64,000 nucleotides of DNA from Steroidobacteraceae bacterium. GTDB taxonomy: Bacteria > Pseudomonadota > Gammaproteobacteria > Steroidobacterales > Steroidobacteraceae. Below are positions 35,015-42,902 of this stretch, piece after piece. A program made the translations under genes and the position numbers. The first letter of the stretch is position 1. Every line of letters starts with the position of its first letter. The DNA lies in contig JABAQN010000020.1 in the NCBI GenBank assembly GCA_019187495.1, positions 1 through 64,000 of the forward strand. Direction: 5' to 3'. The notes under the pieces were generated by a model. The model saw only the letters and a program-made list of their open reading frames with translations, did not search any database and was not told the origin of the DNA.

Positions 35015-37423
35015 ATGACACATCGAGAATCCCGCCTCGAGGACATCCCCGCCAGCTCGCTGCGGTTCCTGGGCAAGGACGTGCAGCGCATCGACGACGT
35101 GGCGCTGGTCACGGGCAGCGTGGAGTTCATCGACAACGTATCGGTTCCGGGCCTCCTGCATTGCGCGATGAAGTACAGCGGCGCCGCGCATGCGCGTGTG
35201 CGGCGTATCGATACCTCGCGTGCGGAGCGCTTGCCCGGCGTGATCGCCGTGCTCACCGGCGAGGACGTGCGGCGCATGACGCAGCGCTCCAGCAGCCTGC
35301 CGGAGAACACCGGCTCCTATTGCATGGCGACCGACAAGGCGCATTACGTGGGTGAACCCGTGGCCGCCGTGGCGGCGATCAGTCGCCACGTCGCGGAGGA
35401 TGCGGTCGAGCTGATCGATGTCGAACTCGAGGTGCTCGCACCCGTGGTCGACGTGCTCGAGGGGATGAAGGCCGGTGCGCCCCTCGTGATCGAGGAGCTC
35501 GGCAGCAATGTCGCACTGAAGCGGGCCTTTGAATGGGGCCCCGTCGCAGGAAACTTCGCAGCCGCGGACCATGTATTCCGGGAGCGTTTCCGCTGGCATC
35601 GCATGGGCGGCAACCCCATGGAGACCTTCGGCTGCATCAGCCAGTGGGATGCGGTGGGCGACAGGCTCGCCGTGCGCGGCAGTGTCCAGGCGCCGCTGAT
35701 GTATGCGGTGGGCGCCGCCGGCACGCTCGGCATTGCGACCAACAGGATCGACCTGACGAGCACGCAGCGGGGCGGCAGCTTCGGCGGCAAGGGCAATGCA
35801 CGCGGCATCGCGATCACGAGCCTGCTGTCGCGCAAGGCCGGCGGACGCCCCGTGAAGTGGATCGAGGACCGGATGGAGTACCTGACGAGCGGCTGCAGCC
35901 AGGCGTGGGATCGCCACTACGAGGCGCGCCTTGCGGTCAGGAAGGACGGCGTGGTCACCGGGTTCCACGTCACGCTGGTCGAGGACATCGGCGCGAGCGG
36001 CGAGAATTTCGGGGCGCTCGGCGCGGGCAAGCCGCTCAGCGCCTTCACGGGATGCTATGCGATTCCGGCGGCCTCCTACGATCTCACGCTCGTGCTCAGC
36101 AACAAGGTGCCGACGAGTGCCTATCGCGGTATGGGGCCGCCGCCGCACTTTTTCGTGCTCGAGCAGATGATGGACATCGCCGCACGCGGCCTCGGGCTCG
36201 ATCCCGCCGAGATCCGCCGCCGGAACTACATCCGCCCGGAGCAGTTCCCGTACACGATTCCGAGCGGCAACGAGTACGACAGCGGTGAGTACGAGGCGGC
36301 ACTCGACAAGGCGCTCGAACTCGCCGGCTACCGCGAACTGCGCCGGCAACAGGAGCGGGCGCGGGCGGAGGGGCGCCTCGTCGGCATCGGCATCGCCAAT
36401 ACGGTCGAGCCCGGCGTGTTCGACTGGAATGCCTACGCGATCATCGGCACCCAGGCGATCGGCATCCCCGAAGGCATCACGGTCTCGATCGACGCCTTCG
36501 GGCGCATCAGCGCGCGTGTCGGCTTCACGAGCGAGGGCCAGGGACAGTTCACGGTCATCGCGCAGTTGCTGGCCGATTATTTCGGCACCGGATTGACCGA
36601 CATCACCGTGGTGCCGCTCAACACGCTCGGTGCGCCACCGTCCTTCGGCCCCGGAGGCAGCCGCCTCGGCGTCGCCATCGCCGGCGCGACGATGCGCGCG
36701 GCAGGCAAGCTGCGCGACAAGATCATTGCGATCGCCGCGGCGGTATTGCGGGTGCCGGCCGGGCAGCTCGAATTCCGCGACGGCCGAGTGCGCATCGCCG
36801 GCGATCCGGAGAAGGGACTCGGCCTCGTCGACGTTGCCGGCATCGCACATGCCCGCAGCGACCTGCTGCCGCCCGGCATGGAGATGGGCCTCGAGGCGAG
36901 CGGTGTCTGGACGGCGCAGGGCCGCGAGCCGATCGACGACCAGGGCCGCGCCCGCAGTTACCTGACGGCCGCCAATGCCTGCCATCTCGTGATGGTCGAA
37001 GTCGATCGCGACACGGGACGGGTCGACATCGGCAAGTACGTCGTCGTCGATGATTGCGGCACGCGCCTGAACCCCGCCACCGTGGAGGGCATGACGCAGG
37101 GTGGCGTGGCGCAGGGCGTCGGTGCGGCGCTCCTCGAGGAGTACCCTTACACCTCCGAGGGCCAGCCGCAGGCGACGACCTTCGTCGACTACCTCGTGCC
37201 GACGATGAACGAAGTGCCCGTCACCGAAAAGTTCGCGCTCGTGACGCCGTCGCCGGTGGCGCCGCTCGGCGCCAAGGGCTGCGGGGAGGGGGCACTGCAC
37301 ACGGCGCCCGCCGCGATCATGTGCGCGATCAATGACGCGCTCGCGCCGCTCGGAGTCATGGCGCGCGAGGTGCCGGCCTCGCCGCAGCGGATCTGGAAAC
37401 TTTTGCACGACCCGGCGAAATAA
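35015..37423 (+). CDS. Xanthine-dehydrogenase-family molybdopterin-binding (large) subunit
   Basis: Large subunit of a molybdenum hydroxylase, which hydroxylates a ring or aldehyde carbon using water. 802 residues. The N-terminal Ald_Xan_dh_C (hammerhead) domain (about 20-130) has GKDVQRIDDVALVTG. Molybdopterin-binding domains contain GGSFGGKGN, TSAYRGMGPPPHFF in place of the CO-dehydrogenase CSFR loop, and the catalytic Glu E758 in GAKGCGEGALH. The loop excludes true CO dehydrogenase. The usual [2Fe-2S] and FAD subunits are not encoded next to it. It is the first gene of the plus-strand catabolic run, divergent from the receptor. Confidence 0.88.
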   Translation: MTHRESRLEDIPASSLRFLGKDVQRIDDVALVTGSVEFIDNVSVPGLLHCAMKYSGAAHARVRRIDTSRAERLPGVIAVLTGEDVRRMTQRSSSLPENTGSYCMATDKAHYVGEPVAAVAAISRHVAEDAVELIDVELEVLAPVVDVLEGMKAGAPLVIEELGSNVALKRAFEWGPVAGNFAAADHVFRERFRWHRMGGNPMETFGCISQWDAVGDRLAVRGSVQAPLMYAVGAAGTLGIATNRIDLTSTQRGGSFGGKGNARGIAITSLLSRKAGGRPVKWIEDRMEYLTSGCSQAWDRHYEARLAVRKDGVVTGFHVTLVEDIGASGENFGALGAGKPLSAFTGCYAIPAASYDLTLVLSNKVPTSAYRGMGPPPHFFVLEQMMDIAARGLGLDPAEIRRRNYIRPEQFPYTIPSGNEYDSGEYEAALDKALELAGYRELRRQQERARAEGRLVGIGIANTVEPGVFDWNAYAIIGTQAIGIPEGITVSIDAFGRISARVGFTSEGQGQFTVIAQLLADYFGTGLTDITVVPLNTLGAPPSFGPGGSRLGVAIAGATMRAAGKLRDKIIAIAAAVLRVPAGQLEFRDGRVRIAGDPEKGLGLVDVAGIAHARSDLLPPGMEMGLEASGVWTAQGREPIDDQGRARSYLTAANACHLVMVEVDRDTGRVDIGKYVVVDDCGTRLNPATVEGMTQGGVAQGVGAALLEEYPYTSEGQPQATTFVDYLVPTMNEVPVTEKFALVTPSPVAPLGAKGCGEGALHTAPAAIMCAINDALAPLGVMAREVPASPQRIWKLLHDPAK

Positions 37424-37435
37424 GGAGTCACGCTC

Positions 37436-38413
37436 ATGTCAAGAGACTATTTCATCATCGATACCGAGACGCACCCGAGCGCGGCAGCGATGTGGCATCA
37501 ACTCGCCCCCTATGAGGGCACGAAGCGCTTCATGCATTCGCTGCAGGGCTGCATCCGGCCCGTGATGGCGGAATTCCCTTCCATGGAAGACGATGGCGCC
37601 GGGCCGTTCGAGAAAATGATCCGCAACATGGATGCCTCGGGCACGGACCTCGCCTGCGTCATCCCCGAGAACTTCCTGTTCTGTTCCGGCGGGACGACAC
37701 CGATTTCGACCAATACCTGGATGTTGTCCGGGGTCGAGAAGTACCCGGACCGCTTCATCATGTGCCCCAACTTCGGACCCGTCATCCAGCGCGGAGTAAA
37801 GGAAGCCATCCGTGAAATGGAGTTCATGGCGAAGGAATACGGCGTCAAGGTCTTCAAGTTCTACAGCCCCGAGGACACCTACATCAACGACAAGCGGCTC
37901 TGGCCCTTCTTCGCGAAGGCGCAGGAACTGAACCTCGTCATGCAGGTGCACACCGGCACCGGCTACATCTACGGCGGCCGCAGCAAGTACTGCCACCCGG
38001 CGCAGCTGGAAGATGTCCTGTACGACTTCTACGACCTGCGCATCGTCGCGTTCCATTTCGGCTGGCCGCACCATCGCGAGCTGAACCACCTGGCGGCGAC
38101 GTTCCCGAACCTCTACATCAGCGTGAGCTTCCTGAACCACACGGCGACGTGGCGGCCGAAGCTGTTCCAGGAACTGATCGGCGAGGCGATGTTGTATGCC
38201 ACGGCGGACAAGATCGTGTGGGGCAGCGACACCAACGGCGCCGGCATGAAGGATTGCGTCGAGCCGTTCCACACGTTCCAGATCGACGAGGAGGGACACC
38301 GCGGCTGGGGCTATCGCTACATCACGGAGGAGGATCGCGCCAAGATCTTCGGCCTCAACATGGCGAAGCTGCTCGGCATCGAGCCGCGCAAGCGTGCCCG
38401 CAAGGCGGCCTGA
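37436..38413 (+). CDS. Amidohydrolase-2 family metal enzyme (decarboxylase/hydrolase type)
   Basis: A TIM-barrel metal-dependent protein of 325 residues. The first metal motif is E11-x-H13 (IDTETHP) instead of H-x-H, as in the gamma-resorcylate/ACMSD decarboxylase branch, where Glu-x-His, a barrel His and an Asp bind the metal. Later ligands are visible in VMQVHTGTG, VAFHFGWPHHRE and IVWGSDTNG. So a C-C bond-cleaving decarboxylase or a hydrolase of a ring-fission product is plausible. It starts 12 bp after the molybdenum hydroxylase gene and is followed at 6 bp by a flavoprotein gene. Confidence 0.85.
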   Translation: MSRDYFIIDTETHPSAAAMWHQLAPYEGTKRFMHSLQGCIRPVMAEFPSMEDDGAGPFEKMIRNMDASGTDLACVIPENFLFCSGGTTPISTNTWMLSGVEKYPDRFIMCPNFGPVIQRGVKEAIREMEFMAKEYGVKVFKFYSPEDTYINDKRLWPFFAKAQELNLVMQVHTGTGYIYGGRSKYCHPAQLEDVLYDFYDLRIVAFHFGWPHHRELNHLAATFPNLYISVSFLNHTATWRPKLFQELIGEAMLYATADKIVWGSDTNGAGMKDCVEPFHTFQIDEEGHRGWGYRYITEEDRAKIFGLNMAKLLGIEPRKRARKAA

Positions 38414-38419
38414 GCGGCG

Positions 38420-40117
38420 ATGATGACGGCGAATCGGGACCACGAGGTCGATGTACTGGTGATCGGCTCGGGGGCGGGCGGCATGGTGGCCGCCCTCGTG
38501 GCCCACGACGGTGGCGCCGCGGCGGTCGTCATCGAAAAGAGCGACCTCTACGGCGGATCGTCGGCGAAATCGGGCGGCGGGCTCTGGATCCCGAACAATC
38601 ACCTGATGGCGCGCGCGGGCATCGAAGACAGCCCGGATGCCGCGATGGATTACCTGAAAGCCGTGACGCGGGGCGTCGAACCGGAAGAGCGCTTGCAGGC
38701 CTTCGTGCGGCATGCGCCGGAAACGCTGCGGTACCTGGCCGAACGCACGCGTTTCAAGCCGCAGTGCATGCCGACCTACCCGGACTATTACCCGCAGATG
38801 CCCGGTTGGCGCGGCGGTGGTCGCGGGGTCGAATCCACCTACTTCGATGCACGCCCGCTCGGCCGCGAGCTGCTGAAGATGGTGACCTACGAAGGCACCG
38901 TCATGATGGGTCGTTACAACGTCACGCTGAATGACGCCCATGCCATGCTCGGGCGCGAACCGGGCTGGATGGGAGCCACGCTCGGGGTCTTTCGCAAGTA
39001 CTGGCTCGACCTGCCGTGGCGCCTGCGGTCACCTCGCTCCCGCGATCTGTCGGCCGGCGCCGCGCTCGTCGCGTCGCTTCGATGCTCGATGATGGATCGC
39101 GGCATTCCGTTGTGGCTCGGCACGCGGGCACGCGAGCTCTTGTGCGAGGGCGGGCGCGTGGTCGGCGTCGTCGCGGAGCAGGGCGGGCGCGCGCTGCGCA
39201 TTCGCGCGCAGCGCGGCGTGATCCTGGCCTCGGGCGGCTTCGAAGCGAACCAGGCGCTGCGCGAGCGCTATCTGCCCGCGCCGAGCGTCGCCGCATGGAC
39301 GGTCGGCAATGCGCACAACACGGGCGATGCGCTGGCGCTCGGTGAGGCCGTGGGCGCGCAGATCGACCTGATGTCGACCTGCTGCTGGATGCCGGTCAGC
39401 CCGGTGCCGGGTTGGAAGAGCCCCGCGTCGATCCTCTTCGAACGCACGTTGCCGGGTGGTTACATCGTGAACCGGCGGGGTGAGCGCTTCGTCAACGAGG
39501 CGCTGCCCTACATCGACACCGTCGAGGGCATGTACGCGCACAACCGGCCTGATGCGCCCACCATCCCGTCGTACCTGGTCTGCGATGCGACCTTCAGGAA
39601 GAAATATCCGTTCGGACCGCTGCTGCCGTCGAGCGTGCAGCCCGACTGGATGGTTCCGAAGCGGCTGCGCGCCTTCATGACGAAGGCGGGGAGCCTCGCG
39701 GAGCTCGCGCAACGCCTCGACATCGACGCCGCGGGGCTCGAGGCGACGGCGGCCAGGGTGAACCGGTATGCCCGCACCGGCGTCGACCTCGACTTCGGGC
39801 GGGGCGATGGCGCGTACGAGCGCTTCTACGGCGATCCGGCGGTGCGGCCGAATCCGACGCTCGGACCGATCGCGACACCACCGTTCTATGCGATGCCGGT
39901 GTATCCGGGCGACCTTGGCACGACGGGCGGGCTCAAGACCGACGTGCACGCGCGGGTGCTCGCGGCAGGCGGGGAGGCGATTCCCGGCCTCTATGCGACC
40001 GGCAACTGCTCGGCTTCGGCCATCGCCGGCACCTATCCGGGGCCTGGCTCGACACTCGGCCCGGCGACGACGTTCGGCTTCCTCGCGGCGCGCCATGCGA
40101 TCGGCGCATCCGGCTAG
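38420..40117 (+). CDS. FAD-dependent dehydrogenase of the 3-ketosteroid-delta1-dehydrogenase family
   Basis: Flavoprotein of the FAD_binding_2 superfamily, 565 residues. The N-terminal dinucleotide fold VLVIGSGAGGMVAALVAHDGG is followed by EKSDLYGGSSAKSGGGLWIPNNHLM, characteristic of KstD-like proteins. The C-terminal FAD segment is LYATGNCSASAIAGTYPGPGSTLGPATTFGFLAARHA. KstD enzymes desaturate the A-ring of 3-ketosteroids, and relatives act on other cyclic ketones. The protein is near the usual KstD length. A palindromic site directly downstream belongs to the next gene. Confidence 0.85.
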   Translation: MMTANRDHEVDVLVIGSGAGGMVAALVAHDGGAAAVVIEKSDLYGGSSAKSGGGLWIPNNHLMARAGIEDSPDAAMDYLKAVTRGVEPEERLQAFVRHAPETLRYLAERTRFKPQCMPTYPDYYPQMPGWRGGGRGVESTYFDARPLGRELLKMVTYEGTVMMGRYNVTLNDAHAMLGREPGWMGATLGVFRKYWLDLPWRLRSPRSRDLSAGAALVASLRCSMMDRGIPLWLGTRARELLCEGGRVVGVVAEQGGRALRIRAQRGVILASGGFEANQALRERYLPAPSVAAWTVGNAHNTGDALALGEAVGAQIDLMSTCCWMPVSPVPGWKSPASILFERTLPGGYIVNRRGERFVNEALPYIDTVEGMYAHNRPDAPTIPSYLVCDATFRKKYPFGPLLPSSVQPDWMVPKRLRAFMTKAGSLAELAQRLDIDAAGLEATAARVNRYARTGVDLDFGRGDGAYERFYGDPAVRPNPTLGPIATPPFYAMPVYPGDLGTTGGLKTDVHARVLAAGGEAIPGLYATGNCSASAIAGTYPGPGSTLGPATTFGFLAARHAIGASG

Positions 40118-40118
40118 A

Positions 40119-40137
40119 TAGTCAAGGCGCTTTACTA
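40119..40137 (+). promoter_or_regulatory. Palindromic operator candidate for the adjacent MarR regulator
   Basis: The 19-bp site TAGTCAAGGCGCTTTACTA reads as TAGTnAAG-N3-CTTnACTA, an imperfect dyad typical of MarR-family operators in size and symmetry. It lies between the flavoprotein stop (40117) and the marR ATG (40167). Confidence 0.6.
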
Positions 40138-40166
40138 ACTGTGCAGGCCGACGTAGAGTCCGGCGC

Positions 40167-40643
40167 ATGGCGACACGACCCGGTTTCGGACCCGAGCTGC
40201 AGCGCTTCCAGAAAGGGAACATCGGCCCGTCCCTGACCGAGATCGCCCGGGATTTCCACCGGCGCGCACTCGCCGGGTTCGCCGCGGCGGGCCACCCGGC
40301 GCTGCAGGCGGCCCACACCGCGGTGATTTCCCATCTCGGCCAGGAAGGCGTGCGGATCACCGAACTTGCCCGGCGGGCCGGCATGACCAAGCAGGGCATG
40401 GGGCAACTCGTCGATGAACTCGAGCGCCTGGGATATGTCGAGCGCGTCGCCGACTCCACCGACAGCCGGGCGAAGCTCGTCCGCTTCTCGAGTCGTGGGC
40501 GCCGCCTGATACCGCAGGGCATCCGGATCGCGGGGCAGGTCCAGGACGAATACGCCCGGCTGATCGGCCGTCGGCGCATGAAGGCCCTGCAGGAATCGCT
40601 CCAGGTCCTGCAGCACGCATTGAGAAGCACCGCCCCGACATGA
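40167..40643 (+). CDS. MarR-family transcriptional regulator
   Basis: A 158-residue winged-helix dimeric regulator. The central DNA-binding part is GVRITELARRAGMTKQGMGQLVDELERLGYVERVADSTDSRAKLVRFSSRGR, with recognition helix around TKQGMGQLVDELE and the beta-wing at DSTDSRAKLV. Such proteins usually repress neighbouring catabolic genes until a substrate or CoA ester binds. A 19-bp dyad 30 bp upstream is a likely binding site. It sits at the junction between the oxidoreductase genes (35-40 kb) and the acyl-CoA genes (41-50 kb), so it could control either. Confidence 0.9.
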   Translation: MATRPGFGPELQRFQKGNIGPSLTEIARDFHRRALAGFAAAGHPALQAAHTAVISHLGQEGVRITELARRAGMTKQGMGQLVDELERLGYVERVADSTDSRAKLVRFSSRGRRLIPQGIRIAGQVQDEYARLIGRRRMKALQESLQVLQHALRSTAPT

Positions 40644-40653
40644 GGTACCGTCG

Positions 40654-41106
40654 ATGAGCTATCCGAATTCGAAGCCTGTTCCGGCCGCGCTCCACGATAT
40701 CCTGACCGACAAGCCGATCGGGCATCTCGCGACCATTCGGCCCGATGGCCGGCTGTCCGTGACGCCGGTGAGCCTGATGTGGGATGGCACACACGTGCGC
40801 GTCAGCACGGTGAAATCGCGCCAGAAGTACCGCAGCCTCGTGCGGGACCCGCGCGTGGCGATTTCGGTCCCCCATCGCAATAACCCGAATCGCTACGTGG
40901 AACTGCGGGGCATCGCCGAGCTGACCGACGACACGGATCGATCGTTCATCAATTCGGTCTCGCGGCACTACATGAACGTCGACGTGTATCCGTTCGATCC
41001 ACCCGGCGCCGAGCGCGTCACGATCACCATTCACGCCGAGCAGGTGTCGGCGCCCGAAATCCCGCTCGCCGACCGTCCGCCGTCCGCGCCGGACAGCCAT
41101 CGCTGA
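40654..41106 (+). CDS. PPOX-class (pyridoxamine 5'-phosphate oxidase-like) flavin/F420-binding protein
   Basis: A 150-residue split-barrel protein. It begins PAALHDILTDKPIGHLATIRPDGRLSVTPVSLMWDG and contains STVKSRQKYRSLVRDPRVAISV, the pattern of the PPOX family often annotated as F420-dependent (TIGR03618 type). The family binds FMN or F420 and reduces enones, dyes or other cofactors. No F420 synthesis genes are in the window, so FMN or haem are equally possible. It lies 10 bp after marR and 37 bp before the hydrolase gene. Confidence 0.8.
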   Translation: MSYPNSKPVPAALHDILTDKPIGHLATIRPDGRLSVTPVSLMWDGTHVRVSTVKSRQKYRSLVRDPRVAISVPHRNNPNRYVELRGIAELTDDTDRSFINSVSRHYMNVDVYPFDPPGAERVTITIHAEQVSAPEIPLADRPPSAPDSHR

Positions 41107-41143
41107 GCGGCGGCGCACGGCCGGGCCACGGGAGAGAGCGTTC

Positions 41144-42892
41144 ATGGCGAGCAATATCCTGATCGAGCGCGACGTGATGGTGACGATGCGGGACGGCGTG
41201 CGCATCGCCACCGACATCTACCGCCCCGACGACGACGAACGCCACCCGGTGCTCGTCAACGGGCACGTCTACGACAACGACCAGTTCCTGGTCGTGCACG
41301 AACTCATCTTCAGCCCGTTGGTTGCCGTACAGCGTGGCTACGTGGTCGTCGTGCAGGAGGTGCGGGGCCGCGCGGGCTCGGAGGGCACGTGGCGGCCATA
41401 CACGAAGATCCGCGAGGACGCCTGGGACGCGGTCGAGTGGGCCGCCGCCCAGCCCTGGTCGAACGGCGACGTGGGGCTCTATGGCGCGTGCGCCCTCGGC
41501 ACGATGGCCGTGCAGGGCGCGGTGGCGTCGCCGCCGCACCTGAAGGCGGTGTTCGCCTACATGACCGCGACCGACTATCTCTCGGGGTGGACTTACTCGA
41601 ACGGCGCGCTGGAACTCGGATTCCAGATGTCGTGGATCTGGACAGCACTCGCCACCGACACGATCCCGCGCCTCGGCCTTGCGCCCGAAGCGGAGCGCGA
41701 GGCGCTGCGCAAGCTCGCCGAAGCCTCCCGCGACATGAACGGTTCGGCGAAATTCCTGCCGCTGATCGACTTCCCGCCGTTCCAGGACGGCGCGGCGCCG
41801 TACTGGCGCGAGTGGCTTTCGCACCCGTCCTACGATGAATTCTGGCGCGAGGCCGATGCCGTGGCGCGGGCCGATCGCGTCAAGGTGCCGGTGCTGCACA
41901 TGACTTCCTGGTACGACACCTGCCTGCGCGGCCACCTCGACTTCGCGAGAGCGATCGCCGAACGCAGCGACCCGGCCGTGCGCGACAAGCACCGCCTGGT
42001 CCTCGGGCCGTGGGACCACAGCGCCTATTACAACAAGCGCCCGACATGCGCGGGCCAGCGCGATTTCGGGCCGGAGGTTTTCACGGGCCCCGAACTGCTC
42101 GGGCGCCTGGCGCTCGGCTGGTTCGACCACTGGCTGTGCGGCAAACCGCTCGAGGTGCTTCCCGACAACGGCGTTAGCTACTACCAGATGGGCGAGAACG
42201 CCTGGAAAGAGGCGCCGAGCTGGCCGCCCGCGCACACGCCGGTGCGCTACTACCTGCACAGCGCGGGGCGTGCGAACAGCCGCATGGGAGACGGTGCGCT
42301 CGACACGGCGCCTCCCGGCGCCGAACCGCGTGACAGCTATGTCTATGATCCCTTCGATCCGGTGCCGACCGTCGGGGGGCGCAGCATGGTTGGCGTGCCC
42401 ACGGGTGTCGAGAACCAGGCCGCGGTCGAGGAGCGCCAGGACGTGCTCGTATATACGACGGCGCGGCTCGCCGAACCGCTCGCTATCGCCGGTCCGATCA
42501 GCGTGACGCTGCACGCGAGCAGCAGCGCCGTGGACACGGATTTCACCGCCAAGCTCGTCGATGTCGAGCCGGACGGCTACTGCGCCAACATCGCCGAAGG
42601 CATCGTGCGGGCGCGCTATCGCGGGAGTCGCGAGCGCGAGGAATTCCTCGAGCCGGGCAAGTGCGTCGAGTTCACGATCGACCTGTGGGACGTGGCGCAT
42701 ACCTTCGCGACGAACCATTGCATCCGCCTCGAGATCGCCAGCAGCAACTTTCCCCGCTTCGACCGCAACCTGAATTCGAAAGTGACGCCGGCACTGGGTA
42801 CCGCGGCGGATGCGCAGAAGGCAGTCCAGCAGGTCTTCCACGACGCGCAGCGCCCCTCCTGCCTGACGCTCCCCGTCGTCGGCAGGAGATAG
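41144..42892 (+). CDS. CocE/NonD-family (X-Pro dipeptidyl-peptidase S15-like) hydrolase with Cys at the nucleophile position
   Basis: Alpha/beta hydrolase of the cocaine-esterase family, 582 residues, matching the three-domain layout. The hydrolase core has VVVVQEVRGRAGSEG, a nucleophile elbow, and triad Asp D258 in SWYDTC and His H292 in LGPWDHSAYY. The C-terminal jelly-roll (about 365-575) includes PLAIAGPISVTLHASSSAVDTDF. In CocE the elbow is GVSYLG with S117. Here it is YGACALG with Cys C116 (codon TGC at 41489). It may be an acyl-thioester-forming variant or have altered activity. It opens the acyl-CoA gene run. Confidence 0.85.
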   Translation: MASNILIERDVMVTMRDGVRIATDIYRPDDDERHPVLVNGHVYDNDQFLVVHELIFSPLVAVQRGYVVVVQEVRGRAGSEGTWRPYTKIREDAWDAVEWAAAQPWSNGDVGLYGACALGTMAVQGAVASPPHLKAVFAYMTATDYLSGWTYSNGALELGFQMSWIWTALATDTIPRLGLAPEAEREALRKLAEASRDMNGSAKFLPLIDFPPFQDGAAPYWREWLSHPSYDEFWREADAVARADRVKVPVLHMTSWYDTCLRGHLDFARAIAERSDPAVRDKHRLVLGPWDHSAYYNKRPTCAGQRDFGPEVFTGPELLGRLALGWFDHWLCGKPLEVLPDNGVSYYQMGENAWKEAPSWPPAHTPVRYYLHSAGRANSRMGDGALDTAPPGAEPRDSYVYDPFDPVPTVGGRSMVGVPTGVENQAAVEERQDVLVYTTARLAEPLAIAGPISVTLHASSSAVDTDFTAKLVDVEPDGYCANIAEGIVRARYRGSREREEFLEPGKCVEFTIDLWDVAHTFATNHCIRLEIASSNFPRFDRNLNSKVTPALGTAADAQKAVQQVFHDAQRPSCLTLPVVGRR

Positions 42893-42902
42893 GGAACACC
42901 CG

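Noticed and set aside
35015-37423. Carbon monoxide dehydrogenase large subunit (coxL)
   Set aside because: The active-site loop reads AYRGMG rather than the CSFR type, and CoxM/CoxS genes are absent.
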